DNA of 64,000 bases from Streptomyces sp. MMBL 11-1 (GCF_028622875.1 NZ_CP117709.1:6389001-6453000), one strand, 5' to 3'; positions 1 to 8,648 are shown, counted from the stretch's first letter. Made by a program: numbers and translations. Notes: a model not told the origin generated them from the letters alone.

Positions 1-658
1 CCCACAGCCGGGCGAACTCCTCCGATCGTTCCCGGAGGTCGTCCACGATTCCGGCGGCGGCGGGCGCGCCGATGTCGGCGCCCGCCTCGGCGCGCAGTCT
101 CGCGACCATCCGGGCGGCCACCAGGTCGACGTCGACATAGCGGCTGCGCCAGTCGGGGTCGGTGAAGAACTGCACCGCGCAGTTGCGTTCGCCGGGAGGG
201 ACGCGGTCCAGGTCGGTGAAGAGGAACCGGTAGGCACGGTTGTACGCCACCACATCGAACAGCGGCGTCTGCAGACACGCGGGAAACGGGTCGAGCTTGT
301 CCAGCACAGGCTGAAAGGCCTCGACGAGCCCCGGGGCGCACGAGGAGGGCTCGGCCTTCGGCGTATGTGACCCGGCGAGCCGGTGCAGGTGCCGCGTCTC
401 GGCGTCATCCAGTCGCAGGGCTCGGGCGACCGCCCGCAGGACCTGTGCGCTGACGTTGATGGGCCTGCCTTGTTCGAGCCAGGTGTACCAGGTGACGCCG
501 ACCCCCGCGAGGACGGCGACCTCTTCGCGCCGTAGCCCGGGTGTCCGCCGCCGCCCCGTGGCCGGGAGACCTACCTGCTGCGGCGTTACCCGTTCGCGCC
601 GACTGCGGAGGAAGTCACCGACCTCCCGCCGGATCGCGGCGGGCCCGGTCTCTGTCAT
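1..658 (-). CDS. XRE/MmyB-type transcriptional regulator (C-terminus cut by window edge)
   Basis: Reading the minus strand from ATG at 658 gives an open frame to the left edge (about 219 codons, no stop), so the C-terminus is missing. The N-terminal 75 residues form a helix-turn-helix with the family signature RTPGLRREEVAVLAGV and WYTWLEQGR. The rest matches the MmyB-like ligand-binding domain (for example FDVVAYNRAYRFLF). Such proteins are cytoplasmic DNA-binding regulators, usually controlling a divergently transcribed neighbour. Here the neighbour is an MFS exporter only 90 bp away, so this is inferred to be its local regulator. Membership in the polyketide cluster is uncertain, since no SARP-type repeats lie in this intergenic region. 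Confidence 0.9.
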   Translation of the reverse strand, partial: MTETGPAAIRREVGDFLRSRRERVTPQQVGLPATGRRRTPGLRREEVAVLAGVGVTWYTWLEQGRPINVSAQVLRAVARALRLDDAETRHLHRLAGSHTPKAEPSSCAPGLVEAFQPVLDKLDPFPACLQTPLFDVVAYNRAYRFLFTDLDRVPPGERNCAVQFFTDPDWRSRYVDVDLVAARMVARLRAEAGADIGAPAAAGIVDDLRERSEEFARLW

Positions 659-748
659 GTCTTCATCCTCCTGTACGGAGAGCCGGGTATCCAGGTAGTG
701 GCAGTACCCCCATGAACGGACTCCTGGTTCCAGGATAAGCGGCGCTCG
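659..748. promoter_or_regulatory. Divergent promoter/operator region between XRE regulator and MFS exporter
   Basis: These 90 bp separate two divergent starts and must hold both promoters. A GGTA...TACC partial inverted repeat (about 688-710, with TATCCAGGTAGTGGCAGTACC-like content) is a plausible operator. No SARP-type 11-bp repeats were found here. Assignment is by position only. Confidence 0.4.
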
Positions 749-2263
749 ATGATCGTCGGCATGACCACATCTTCCGCACCGCACGACCGTCCACTTCCGC
801 GTCCGGGCGGACCCGGCGGCGAGGACGACCGTGCCGCGCCGCCGCCCGCCCGGGGCCTGCCCGAGCCTCCGGGGCTGGGGACGGCCCGGCTCCTGACGAC
901 CCTGTCGGCGCTGCTGCTGTCGGTGGTCGGTTTCGCGGCGACGGGCATCGCCGTGCCCGACATCGGCGCCTCTCTGGGCGCCACGGCGGCCGAGCAGTCG
1001 TTGGTGGTGTCGGTGTACGCGTCGGGGTTCGCCATCCCGATGGTCCTCGGGGGCAGGCTCGGGGACCTGTACGGGCGACGCCGGCTCTTCCTGCTCGGTA
1101 TGGCCGGGTTCACCCTCTTCTCCCTGGTCGCGACCCTGGCCCCGGGCATCACCGTGCTGATCGCCGCGCGGGCCCTCACCGGGGTCTCCGCGGCGGCCAT
1201 GGTTCCGCAGGTGCTGGCGACGATCACCGCGTCCACCCAGGGACCCGAACGGGCCCGGGCTGTCGCGCTGTTCGGTGCGACGGCGGGCGGGGCCACGGCG
1301 ATCGGCCAGGTCCTCGGCGGCGTGCTGCTGTCCGTCCCCCTGCTCGGCGCTCCCTGGCGCACGGTCTTCGCGATGAGCACGCTCATGGGCGTGCTCGCGT
1401 TCGGCGCCGCGCTGCGCTGGCTCCCCGACACCCGTGCACCCGGCCACCGGTCGCTCGACCTGATCGGGACGGCCCTGCTCGGACTCGCCCTGCTGGCACT
1501 CATGATCCCGGTCTCCCAGGGCGGCGCCCTGGGCCGGCCGGTCTGGTGCTGGGCGCTGCTGGGTTCGACGCCCGTCCTGTTCGCGGCGTTCTGGCGGCGA
1601 CAGTCGCGGCTGCACCGCAGTGACCGTGTCCCGCTCGTCCCGCCGCCCCTGTTCCGGCTCGGTTCCTACCGGATCGGACTGGTGATGGCATTGATGCTCC
1701 AGTCGGCGTTCGGCGGGTTCACGTTCCTCTACGCGGTCTCCACGCAGACGGGGCTCGGATGGTCCCCCCTGCACGCGGCCCTCGTGCTGCTGCCGTTCTC
1801 CCTGTGCTTCCTCACCGTGTCGATCTGGTCGGGCAGACTCGCGCCCCGCTTCGGGTTCCGCAGGCTCCTCGCCGTCGGCGGACTCACGCAAGCCGCACTC
1901 CTGGGCGTCACCGCCGTCGCCGTATGGGTCCAGGGCGCCGGTCTGAACCCGTGGGCGTTCGCCGCGCTCCTCGTCGGCGTCGGTGTCGGTCAGGCCCTCA
2001 TGTTCGGGCCGCTCGTCGGAGCGATGATCGCCGACGTCCCTCCGGCATCGGCGGGAGCAGCGTCCGGAGTGCTTCAGACCACGCAGCAAGCCGCGATGGG
2101 CCTCGGCGTCGCCGTCGCCGGAGGTCTCCTCGGGACGGCCCTGGCCGGTTCCCCAGCCCCGGCAGGCCAGGCCTACACGAGCGCGCTGGCGATCGGCATG
2201 CTCGTACAGGCGGCGTTCGCCATCGCCTTCGCCCTGTGCGCGCTCGCCCTGCCCCGGCGCTGA
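749..2263 (+). CDS. MFS transporter, DHA2-type drug exporter
   Basis: This 504-aa, very hydrophobic protein has the MFS loop motif GGRLGDLYGRRR after the second helix and a TALLGL/ALMIPVSQGG central region. Its length suggests 14 membrane helices, as in the DHA2 family of proton-driven drug exporters. The first roughly 45 residues are a Pro/Gly-rich cytoplasmic tail. An alternative ATG lies at 761; neither start has a strong ribosome-binding site. It is divergent from an MmyB-type regulator, the classic arrangement for an inducible exporter. It may export the cluster product or another toxic compound; the substrate cannot be read from sequence. Confidence 0.88.
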   Translation: MIVGMTTSSAPHDRPLPRPGGPGGEDDRAAPPPARGLPEPPGLGTARLLTTLSALLLSVVGFAATGIAVPDIGASLGATAAEQSLVVSVYASGFAIPMVLGGRLGDLYGRRRLFLLGMAGFTLFSLVATLAPGITVLIAARALTGVSAAAMVPQVLATITASTQGPERARAVALFGATAGGATAIGQVLGGVLLSVPLLGAPWRTVFAMSTLMGVLAFGAALRWLPDTRAPGHRSLDLIGTALLGLALLALMIPVSQGGALGRPVWCWALLGSTPVLFAAFWRRQSRLHRSDRVPLVPPPLFRLGSYRIGLVMALMLQSAFGGFTFLYAVSTQTGLGWSPLHAALVLLPFSLCFLTVSIWSGRLAPRFGFRRLLAVGGLTQAALLGVTAVAVWVQGAGLNPWAFAALLVGVGVGQALMFGPLVGAMIADVPPASAGAASGVLQTTQQAAMGLGVAVAGGLLGTALAGSPAPAGQAYTSALAIGMLVQAAFAIAFALCALALPRR

Positions 2264-2354
2264 CAGCGGCGGACCGTTCGGCCGCCGCCCGGTCCGTCGG
2301 GTGAACCGCTCGGCGGCCTCCCCCTTCGCGCGGCCCGGCCCCGTACCGCGGCGG

Positions 2355-2397
2355 TCGAGCGGCCCCCCAGCGCTGCTGAAGCGCTCCCCGCCAGGCT
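2355..2397 (+). promoter_or_regulatory. SARP-type operator/promoter for the 2447 gene
   Basis: Boxes TCGAG (2355), CCCAG (2366) and TGAAG (2377) are spaced 11 bp apart. A -10-like CAGGCT (2392-2397) begins 8 bp after the last heptamer. This is the same layout as the other SARP-like sites in this window, though two boxes are degenerate. Confidence 0.45.
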
Positions 2398-2446
2398 CGG
2401 GCACGGGACGGGCCCACAGGTGAGGTCTGCCCGGAGGGAAGTTGCC

Positions 2447-2935
2447 ATGGCACAGGTGAGCGGTACGGAGCACGCGGCGGTCGGCACGGGCGGGGCCGGA
2501 GGTGCTCCGGGACCCGTCTCCGGGGACCTCTACGCCGAGGTCATGACCTTCTACGCGTGGCAGATGCGACGCGTCGACGCCCTCGACATCGAGGGCTTCG
2601 CGGCCACCTTCACCGACGACGGCGAGATCGCGCACTCGGACGGGCAGCGGCAGCGGGGCAAGGCGGAGATGCTCGCGGGCATGCGGGCCGCGCTGCCGCG
2701 CTACCGGGACGTCACCGTACGGCACTGGTTCGGGCATGTGCTGGTCGAGCCCGACGCGGGAGACCCGGACACGCTGCGCGTCTCGTACTACTCCCTGGTC
2801 GCGCTGACCGATCGCGAGGGGAACGTGAGGTTCCAGCCGACCTTCACCGTCGACGACGTACTCGTCCGGCGTGGCGGACGGCTGCTCACCCGGTCCCGTC
2901 TCATCCGGCGCGACACCCCGGCCGGGCCGGCCTGA
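2447..2935 (+). CDS. NTF2/SnoaL-like protein, ActVI-ORFA-like polyketide tailoring/cyclase
   Basis: The 162-aa product has an NTF2-like fold signature: YAEVMTFYAWQM, then FAATFTDDGEI, RGKAEML, an HWFGH segment and DVLVRRGGRLLTRSRLI. This pattern is typical of SnoaL_4 proteins such as ActVI-ORFA of the actinorhodin pathway, which assist pyran-ring or stereochemical tailoring. ATG 2447 was chosen because GGAGGGAAG precedes it; an upstream in-frame ATG at 2420 lacks a site. A paralogue lies at 12422. The exact reaction is inferred only. Confidence 0.8.
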   Translation: MAQVSGTEHAAVGTGGAGGAPGPVSGDLYAEVMTFYAWQMRRVDALDIEGFAATFTDDGEIAHSDGQRQRGKAEMLAGMRAALPRYRDVTVRHWFGHVLVEPDAGDPDTLRVSYYSLVALTDREGNVRFQPTFTVDDVLVRRGGRLLTRSRLIRRDTPAGPA

Positions 2936-2945
2936 CACCGCGGCG

Positions 2946-2976
2946 CCGGGCGGACCCCGGTCGGGGGCCCGCCCGG
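2946..2976. terminator. Bidirectional hairpin between convergent genes
   Basis: CCGGGCGG (2946-2953) pairs with CCGCCCGG (2969-2976). It lies in the 59-bp gap between the convergent NTF2-like (ends 2935) and MBL-fold (ends 2995) genes. No T-tract, as usual in streptomycetes. Confidence 0.55.
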
Positions 2977-2994
2977 TGTACCCGCGGCGAGGGA

Positions 2995-3951
2995 TCAGGC
3001 GTGGCAGGCGGGCAGGCCGCCGTGGAAGGCCACCATCTCCCGGAACGACGCGCCCACGTCGAGCCGCGCCCCGGGCGCCAGGCCGCCCAGTTCGGCGTCG
3101 GCCCGGTGCAGATTGCCGACGAGCCGCTCCGGGTCGACCAGCGCCGCGAACGGGCCGAGATCGGCGGCCCGCGCCGTCTCCAGGGGCGTACGCCCGGCGC
3201 GTCGCCCCTCCCGCGCGAGCTGCAGGAGGCGGCGCAGATACGCCTCGGTCTCGTCGATGAGTTCGGGGCCGCCGACCGGCCCGTGTCCGGGCACCACGGT
3301 CGTCGGCCGCAGCGCCCGCAGCCGCTCCAGCGCCAGCAGCGAGCCCGAGACGGAGCCCATCAGCACGTACGGGGTCACCCGCGACCACACCACGTCGCCG
3401 GTGAACAGCACGGACCGCTCCGGGACCCACGCCACCACGTCGTTCGGGGTGTGCGCCGGGCCGACGTGCAGCAGCTCGACCCTCAGATCCTCGGCGTGCA
3501 CCGTCAGCGTGTCGCGGAACGTGACGGTGGGCAGGGTCAGCGGGGTCGCGCCCCACTCCACGTCGGGCCACAGCTGCCGCAGCCCGAGGCCGGCCTCGCC
3601 GCTGTCCGCGCGGGTGCCCTCGTGGGAGACGATGACCGCCCCGTCGGAGAACTGCCCGTTGCCGAAGGTGTGGTCGCCGTGGAAGTGGGTGTTCACCACG
3701 AGGTCCGGTCCGCCGGGGACGATCCGTTCGACCTCCTCGCGCAGCCGCCGGGCGCGGGCCTCCGTCGCGGCGGTGTCGACGAGGACGGACCGGCCCCGGC
3801 CCGCGACGAGGCCCGCGTTGTTGAGGCACCAGCCGCCGTCCGGCTGGACGAAGGCGTACACGCCCTCGGCGACGGAACGCAGCACGCCCTCCCCTCCGGG
3901 CACCGGTGGGGGCGTCGCGGCCTGGGGGAGGGGGGCGGTCGGTCCGGTCAT
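2995..3951 (-). CDS. MBL-fold hydrolase, ActIV-like polyketide cyclase/thioesterase
   Basis: This 318-aa protein has the metallo-beta-lactamase zinc motif HFHGDH at residues 89-94 and further ligands in FTGDVVWS and VVPGHGPVGG. In type II PKS clusters this fold is known from ActIV, which closes the second ring and releases the polyketide from the ACP; the segment AFVQPDGGWCLNN is, from memory, like that subgroup. It follows the ActIII-like ketoreductase on the same strand, supporting a core cyclisation role. The start ATG 3951 has AGGAAGAAGG upstream. A generic MBL hydrolase is the alternative. Confidence 0.82.
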   Translation of the reverse strand: MTGPTAPLPQAATPPPVPGGEGVLRSVAEGVYAFVQPDGGWCLNNAGLVAGRGRSVLVDTAATEARARRLREEVERIVPGGPDLVVNTHFHGDHTFGNGQFSDGAVIVSHEGTRADSGEAGLGLRQLWPDVEWGATPLTLPTVTFRDTLTVHAEDLRVELLHVGPAHTPNDVVAWVPERSVLFTGDVVWSRVTPYVLMGSVSGSLLALERLRALRPTTVVPGHGPVGGPELIDETEAYLRRLLQLAREGRRAGRTPLETARAADLGPFAALVDPERLVGNLHRADAELGGLAPGARLDVGASFREMVAFHGGLPACHA

Positions 3952-4073
3952 GCTCGTGCACCTTCTTCCTGGGTCGGTTCCGGCCGTTCACCGGGATGCG
4001 GCATCCAGGAGGACCGGGGTGCGGTTCTCGGCGATTCCCGGTCGGCCGGGGCCCGGCCCGGGAGGCTCGGCCG

Positions 4074-4868
4074 TCAGTGGCTCCCGAGGCCGCCGCAGAC
4101 GTTCAGAGCCTGGGCGGTCACCGCGGCGGCGTGCTCGGAGGCCAGGTAGTCGACGAGGGAGGCGACCTCCTGGGCCGTCGCGTACCGGCCGAGCGGGATC
4201 TTCGCCGTGAACCGGCGCATGATCTCCTCCTCCGGGACCCCGTAGTGCCCGGCGTAGCCGCGCCGGACGTTTTGCGCCATGCGGGTCTCGACGTAACCGG
4301 GGCACACGGCGTTGACGGTGATCCCCGTCCCGGCCAGCTCCTTGCCGACCGCCTTGGTGAAACCGATGACCCCCGCCTTGGACGCGGAGTAGGGGGCGGC
4401 CAGCTCCACTCCCTGCTTGCCGCCGGTCGAGGCGATGTTGATGACGCGGCCCCAGCCGCCGTCGCGCATCCGGCCGCTGCCGAGCACCTCCCGGGTGACC
4501 CGGAAGGTGCCGTTCAGATTGGTCTCGATGACGTCGTCCCACAGCGTGTCCGGGATCTCGGCGGTGACGCCCCCGCCCCCGCGTCCCGCGTTGTTGACGA
4601 GGATGTCGATACGGCCGAACTCCTCCACCGCCGTTCGCACCGCCGCGCGGATCTGCTCCGGTGACGTCACGTCGCAGACACTGCCGGCGACCTCCCGGCC
4701 TTCGCCGCGCAGCCGCTTCACCAGGGCGCGTACGTCCTCCTCGCCGCGCGCGACGCCGAACACGGCGCAGCCGCGCGCCGCCAGGGTCTCGGTCACGGCC
4801 AGCCCGATCCCGCTGGTCGCCCCGGTCACGAAGGCGACATGCCGCTCCGGCTGTCGTTGCTCTGTCAT
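4074..4868 (-). CDS. Polyketide C-9 ketoreductase, ActIII-like SDR
   Basis: The 264-aa SDR has the NADPH motif TGATSGIGL, NNAG, the catalytic Ser in INIASTGGKQGV and YSASK. It ends with VTAQALNVCGGLG, the characteristic ending of ActIII-type aromatic polyketide ketoreductases. The family reduces one carbonyl (C-9) of the nascent poly-beta-ketone and so fixes first-ring folding. The true start is ATG 4868 with GGGAGCC upstream, not the longer open frame. It is divergent from the SRPBCC gene and apparently co-transcribed with the MBL-fold cyclase. A SARP-like site lies 38-69 bp upstream. Confidence 0.95.
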   Translation of the reverse strand: MTEQRQPERHVAFVTGATSGIGLAVTETLAARGCAVFGVARGEEDVRALVKRLRGEGREVAGSVCDVTSPEQIRAAVRTAVEEFGRIDILVNNAGRGGGGVTAEIPDTLWDDVIETNLNGTFRVTREVLGSGRMRDGGWGRVINIASTGGKQGVELAAPYSASKAGVIGFTKAVGKELAGTGITVNAVCPGYVETRMAQNVRRGYAGHYGVPEEEIMRRFTAKIPLGRYATAQEVASLVDYLASEHAAAVTAQALNVCGGLGSH

Positions 4869-4905
4869 CGCTGGCTCCCTGCCCGTCTCGACCTGCGGTG
4901 CGCCG

Positions 4906-4937
4906 ATGCTGGCCGCACCGCCTTGCGGGCCGCTCGG
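4906..4937 (-). promoter_or_regulatory. SARP-type operator/promoter for the ketoreductase
   Basis: Read on the minus strand, boxes CCGAG (4937-4933) and GCAAG (4926-4922) are 11 bp apart. A -10-like CAGCAT (4911-4906) starts exactly 8 bp after the second heptamer. Confidence 0.55.
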
Positions 4938-4970
4938 ACGGCACCGGAGCACCGCTGGTGCCGGCTTTCC

Positions 4971-5024
4971 TCCACCCGTCCTCCACGCCGGGTCCAGAGT
5001 GCCCGGAGACCCTCCCGTTCTACC
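4971..5024 (+). promoter_or_regulatory. SARP-type operator/promoter for the SRPBCC gene (four boxes)
   Basis: TCCAC (4971), TCCAC (4982), TCCAG (4993) and CGGAG (5004) repeat at exactly 11 bp. The -10-like TCTACC (5019-5024) follows 8 bp after the last heptamer. This is the longest repeat run of this type in the window. Confidence 0.5.
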
Positions 5025-5057
5025 GCCCCCACCCGATGGACCGACAGAGGAGGACGC

Positions 5058-5528
5058 GTGAGTGAGCAGAGGGCCATACCCGATGTACGGAAGTCGGTGA
5101 CCGTCGCGGCGACGCCCGGACACTGCTTCGCGGTGTTCACCGAGCGGCCCGCGGACTGGTGGCCGCCGAGCCATGTGCTCCTGGCGGGGGAGCGGGTGGG
5201 GCTCGCCTTCGAGCCCGGTGCCGGCGGTCACTACTACGAGTGGGACGGGGCCGGGAACCGGATCGACTGGGGCCGGATCCTGGAGTGGGAGCCGGGCCGC
5301 CGCCTCGTCATGACCTGGCGGGTCGACGGCAACTGGCGGTCCGTCCCGGACGACGAGCGGGCCAGCCGCATCGAGGTCGACTTCGTGCCCGTCGGGGACG
5401 GCCGCACCCGCGTCGAGCTGGCGCACGTCGACCTCCACCGCCACGGCGACGGCGCCGAGCGCATCTTCCAGGCACTCGACGGCCCCAGCCCCGGCGAGAC
5501 GCTCGAACGCTTCGCCCGGGTGGTGTGA
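5058..5528 (+). CDS. SRPBCC (START/Bet v1-like) domain protein
   Basis: The 156-aa protein has an AHSA1/SRPBCC layout: an N-terminal strand VRKSVTVAATPGHCFAVFTE, a WGRILEWEPGRRLVMTW centre, a DGRTRVELAHVDLHRHGDGAE strand and a C-terminal helix. The family forms a hydrophobic cavity and includes polyketide aromatases/cyclases as well as general ligand binders. GTG 5058 was chosen because AGAGGAGG stands just before it; the longer upstream frame is non-coding. It sits next to the ketoreductase and may help in ring formation, but no catalytic residue can be assigned. Confidence 0.8.
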   Translation: MSEQRAIPDVRKSVTVAATPGHCFAVFTERPADWWPPSHVLLAGERVGLAFEPGAGGHYYEWDGAGNRIDWGRILEWEPGRRLVMTWRVDGNWRSVPDDERASRIEVDFVPVGDGRTRVELAHVDLHRHGDGAERIFQALDGPSPGETLERFARVV

Positions 5529-5786
5529 GCCGTCGGCTCCTGAGCCGCCCGGCGGCGCGCCCCCTCACGCCGCCGGCGGCACGGTGGTGCCCCGCCCGGC
5601 TCCCGCCCGGGCCGACCCGCCGGCCGGGCACGGGGCCGCATCCGCGCTCGCCGCGCGGGCCCTTCCCCTCAGCCCGCCGTCCGGGCCGGCCACACCGCCC
5701 CACGCCACGAGGGCGCGGCCGCCCCGTCACGGGGGATCCACGAGATGCACGAGCCGAAAACTCCACGTGGAAGGAAACGCACGTCC

Positions 5787-6911
5787 ATGTCAGAGCACGA
5801 ACGGTTCCACGTCGACATCCCCGACGAGCAACTCGACGACCTGCGGGAACGTCTAGCGCGGACCCGCTGGCCGGAGGCGGAGACCGTGTCCGACTGGTCG
5901 CAGGGCCTGCCGTCGGCCTACGCCCGAGAGCTGTGCGAGCACTGGCACACGGCCTACGACTGGCGGGCGACCGAGACCCGGCTCAACGCGCTGCCCCAGT
6001 TCACCGCGGAGATCGACGGAACGTCCATCCACTATCTGCACGCCCGCTCTCCGCACCCCGGGGCCCGGCCGCTGCTGGTCAGCCACGGCTGGCCCGGCTC
6101 CGTCGTGGAGTTCCTCGAACTCGTCCCGCTCCTGACCGACCCCCCCGACCCCGCCGACGCCTTCCACGTCGTGTGCCCCTCGCTGCCCGGATTCGGCTTC
6201 AGCGCCAAGCCCGCCCGCGCCGGCTGGACCGCGGAGCGGATCGCCCGCGCCTGGGCCACGCTCATGACGGAGCTGGGCTACACCCGCTATGTCGCGCACG
6301 GCGTCGACTGGGGTTCGTTCGTGACCGCCGCGATGGCGGAGGACCCGGACCCGGCGCCGGGGCTCGCCGCCATCCATCTGACGATGCCCTTCGCCCGGCC
6401 GCCCCGCAAGGAGGTCGCCCTGTCCGAGGCGGATCTGGCAGGCCTCGCCGCGATGAAGCGGTTCCAGCAGGAGGAGGGCGGCTACTCGGTGGTGCAGAGC
6501 ACCCGCCCCCAGACCCTCGGCTACGGTCTGACCGACTCGCCGGCCGGCCAACTGGCCTGGATGGTCGAGAAGTACCGGGCGTGGAGCGACCACGACGGAG
6601 ACCTGGAGAAGGTGATCCCCCGGGACCGGCTGCTGGACATGGTGAGCGTCAGCTGGTTCGCCGCCACCGCCGCGTCCTCGGCCCGGATCTACTGGGAGAG
6701 CCAGAACCGTCTGGCGCTGGGGCAGGTGAGCCTGCCCACGGCCGTGTCCAACTTCCCCAAGGACGGGCGGATGCCGCGCCCGTGGATCGAGGACCGCTTC
6801 ACGGACCTGCGGGTGTGGAAGGACCACGAGCGGGGCGGGCACTTCCCCGCGCTGGAGCAGCCGGAACTCCTCGCGGACGAACTGCGCTCCTTCTTCCGCG
6901 CCTTCCGCTGA
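5787..6911 (+). CDS. Epoxide hydrolase (EHN-type alpha/beta hydrolase)
   Basis: The 374-aa protein starts with the EHN lid domain (FHVDIPDEQLDDLRERLARTRWPE). It then has the oxyanion motif HGWPGS at 100-105 and the nucleophile elbow GVDWG with Asp174. A C-terminal GGHFPALEQPE supplies the catalytic His. The family hydrates epoxides through an alkyl-enzyme ester. In this cluster it could open an epoxide during pyran formation or detoxify an epoxide-bearing product. ATG 5787 has AAGGAAA upstream. A 258-bp gap without convincing coding capacity precedes it. Confidence 0.88.
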   Translation: MSEHERFHVDIPDEQLDDLRERLARTRWPEAETVSDWSQGLPSAYARELCEHWHTAYDWRATETRLNALPQFTAEIDGTSIHYLHARSPHPGARPLLVSHGWPGSVVEFLELVPLLTDPPDPADAFHVVCPSLPGFGFSAKPARAGWTAERIARAWATLMTELGYTRYVAHGVDWGSFVTAAMAEDPDPAPGLAAIHLTMPFARPPRKEVALSEADLAGLAAMKRFQQEEGGYSVVQSTRPQTLGYGLTDSPAGQLAWMVEKYRAWSDHDGDLEKVIPRDRLLDMVSVSWFAATAASSARIYWESQNRLALGQVSLPTAVSNFPKDGRMPRPWIEDRFTDLRVWKDHERGGHFPALEQPELLADELRSFFRAFR

Positions 6912-6978
6912 CGCGGTGACCGGCCCGGCCCGGCTCCGTCGTGGCCCGCCGCCGGCCCGCCCGCGCCCGGCCGCCCGT

Positions 6979-7031
6979 CGCGAGGCCCGTCGCCCCGCGC
7001 CCCGCCCGGGCGCGGCGCGACGGGCCTCGCG
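6979..7031. terminator. Strong bidirectional hairpin between convergent genes
   Basis: A perfect 15-bp arm, CGCGAGGCCCGTCGC (6979-6993), pairs with 7017-7031, with further GC pairing inside. It lies between the convergent epoxide hydrolase and the TAP-like hydrolase. Confidence 0.75.
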
Positions 7032-7036
7032 GGGCT

Positions 7037-8509
7037 TCAGCCCCGGCCCGGGTCGGCCGGGATGTCCGGACGGGGCGTGGCACCCGCGCACCGGGTCCCC
7101 TCCGGCGGCAGCTCCCCGTCCGTCAGATACCGGTGGACGAGCGCGTCCACCTCCGCGTTGCCGGCCAGTACGAAGATCTCGTGGTCGCCCGAGTCCGTCA
7201 CCGTGATCAGACGGTGGCCGAGCCGCTCCGCCATGGCCACGCCGCCGTCGTGGTGATCCATGATGTCCCCGTCCGCCTGGACCACCACTCCCGTGGGAAA
7301 ACCGTTCCGCACGATCTTCGTCGGCGGCTCCGGCGGGGTGAACGACCGGAAGGTGCCCACCCAGGGCTGGGCACGCAGCACGCCGTAGCCGTAGGGGTGG
7401 CGGACCCGGAAGTCGCGCATGGCCGTGAAGTACTCGGCGAGGGAGGTCGGCCAGTCGTGCTCCAGGGTCACGGCGTCCAGTACGCCGCTGCGCGACTCGC
7501 CCTCGTGGTCCGTGGGACGCCAGCCCCGCTGGTCGGCCAGCAGGCTCCGCGCCAGGGCCGCGCCGGCCTCGCCCCCGGGCACGTCCCCCAGCCGCGCGAT
7601 CATCCGGCCCAGCCGCTCCCAGGCTCCGCGGTCCGCCGTGCGGTAACCCATCGCCCCGTCCAGCAGGGTGCGCAGGTCGACGCCTTCCGGCAGCTCCTCC
7701 AGCCGCCGCACGGCCCGTTCCACCGACGCGAGTACGGCCTCGGCGCCGACACCGAGCCCGAAGACGCTGTCGCGGTCGCCGGCCCACCGCGCCCACTGCC
7801 GCACATTGCGCAGGATCGCGTCGCCCTGGGAGACGAACTGCTCGTACCAGGTCCAGCCGGGGTGGACGCAGGAGTCCAGGACGCTGCGGTCCAGCCGCTC
7901 GGGGAACATCGTGCCGTAGACGGCGCCGACGTACGATCCGTAGGCGTAACCGACGAAGCTGAGTCGCTCCTCGTCGAGGACCGCGCGGATCAGGTCCATG
8001 TCGCGGGCCGTGTTGCGGGTGCTCACATGCGGGCGCAGGGTGCCGCCCGCCCGCGCGCAGCCGTCCTCCCGCAACCGCATGTCCTCGGCGATCCGCGCGA
8101 AGTGCGCGTCGGGCGGGCGGGAGTCGAACGGCGCCTTCGGCACGACCACTTCGGCGTACAGCCGGGTGGAGTCGCCGGTGCCGCGCGGGTCGAAGCCGAT
8201 CAGGTCGTACACCTCGTGCGTCGGAGTGCCGCGGAGGGCCGCCACCAGCGCCCGGCCCCGCCCCCAGTCGCCGCCGGGGCCGCCGTTGACGGCCAGGAGG
8301 ATGCCCCGTCGGCGCCGCGGGTCCCGGGCCCGGCTCCGGCTCAGCGCGAGCGTGAGCCGCTCGCCGCCGGGGTGCGCGTAGTCCTGCGGCACCTCGATCT
8401 CCGCGTGGTCGAGATCCGGGTCGTCCGGCGACGGGCGCCAGACGGGGCGCTGGGCGCGGTACGCGTCCAGCGCGGGGGCGGCCGTCGAGGCGGATTGCTC
8501 GGGAAACAC
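7037..8509 (-). CDS. TAP/SlpE-family alpha/beta hydrolase with nucleophile Ser replaced by Ala
   Basis: The 490-aa protein looks like tripeptidyl/prolyl aminopeptidase-type hydrolases: LAVNGGPGGDWG (oxyanion loop), LIGFDPRGTGDS and a nucleophile elbow at 187-191. The elbow reads GYAYG instead of GYSYG, so the catalytic Ser is Ala189 (codon GCC, checked on the DNA). The Asp (ADGDIMDHH) and His (SGDHEIF) regions persist. It has no signal peptide. It may be a non-hydrolytic enzyme, such as a cyclase or lyase acting on the polyketide. GTG 8509 follows GGAGGT with a 6-base gap. A SARP-like site lies upstream. Confidence 0.85.
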   Translation of the reverse strand: MFPEQSASTAAPALDAYRAQRPVWRPSPDDPDLDHAEIEVPQDYAHPGGERLTLALSRSRARDPRRRRGILLAVNGGPGGDWGRGRALVAALRGTPTHEVYDLIGFDPRGTGDSTRLYAEVVVPKAPFDSRPPDAHFARIAEDMRLREDGCARAGGTLRPHVSTRNTARDMDLIRAVLDEERLSFVGYAYGSYVGAVYGTMFPERLDRSVLDSCVHPGWTWYEQFVSQGDAILRNVRQWARWAGDRDSVFGLGVGAEAVLASVERAVRRLEELPEGVDLRTLLDGAMGYRTADRGAWERLGRMIARLGDVPGGEAGAALARSLLADQRGWRPTDHEGESRSGVLDAVTLEHDWPTSLAEYFTAMRDFRVRHPYGYGVLRAQPWVGTFRSFTPPEPPTKIVRNGFPTGVVVQADGDIMDHHDGGVAMAERLGHRLITVTDSGDHEIFVLAGNAEVDALVHRYLTDGELPPEGTRCAGATPRPDIPADPGRG

Positions 8510-8538
8510 CGCTGTACCTCCGATCCCTGGGGGCGGTC

Positions 8539-8570
8539 AGCATGGCGACGGCTCCTTGAGGCCCTCTGGA
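8539..8570 (-). promoter_or_regulatory. SARP-type operator/promoter for the TAP-like hydrolase
   Basis: On the minus strand TCCAG (8570-8566) and TCAAG (8559-8555) are 11 bp apart. CATGCT (8544-8539) starts 8 bp downstream of the second heptamer. Confidence 0.55.
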
Positions 8571-8618
8571 AGGCCCCCGGACCAAGGGCGCCCGCCCGGC
8601 CGTCGCGCGCCCCGTCCC

Positions 8619-8648
8619 CCGAGGGGCCCTCCAGTACGCCGCTAGCGC
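8619..8648 (+). promoter_or_regulatory. SARP-type operator/promoter for the ferredoxin-P450 operon
   Basis: CCGAG (8619) and TCCAG (8630) are 11 bp apart. TAGCGC (8643-8648) is a possible -10, with 6 rather than 8 bp spacing. The leader would be about 110 nt. Confidence 0.4.

Noticed and set aside
5529..5786. Possible small gene between SRPBCC and epoxide hydrolase
   Set aside because: Only Pro/Arg/Ala-rich frames without an RBS were seen; treated as non-coding.
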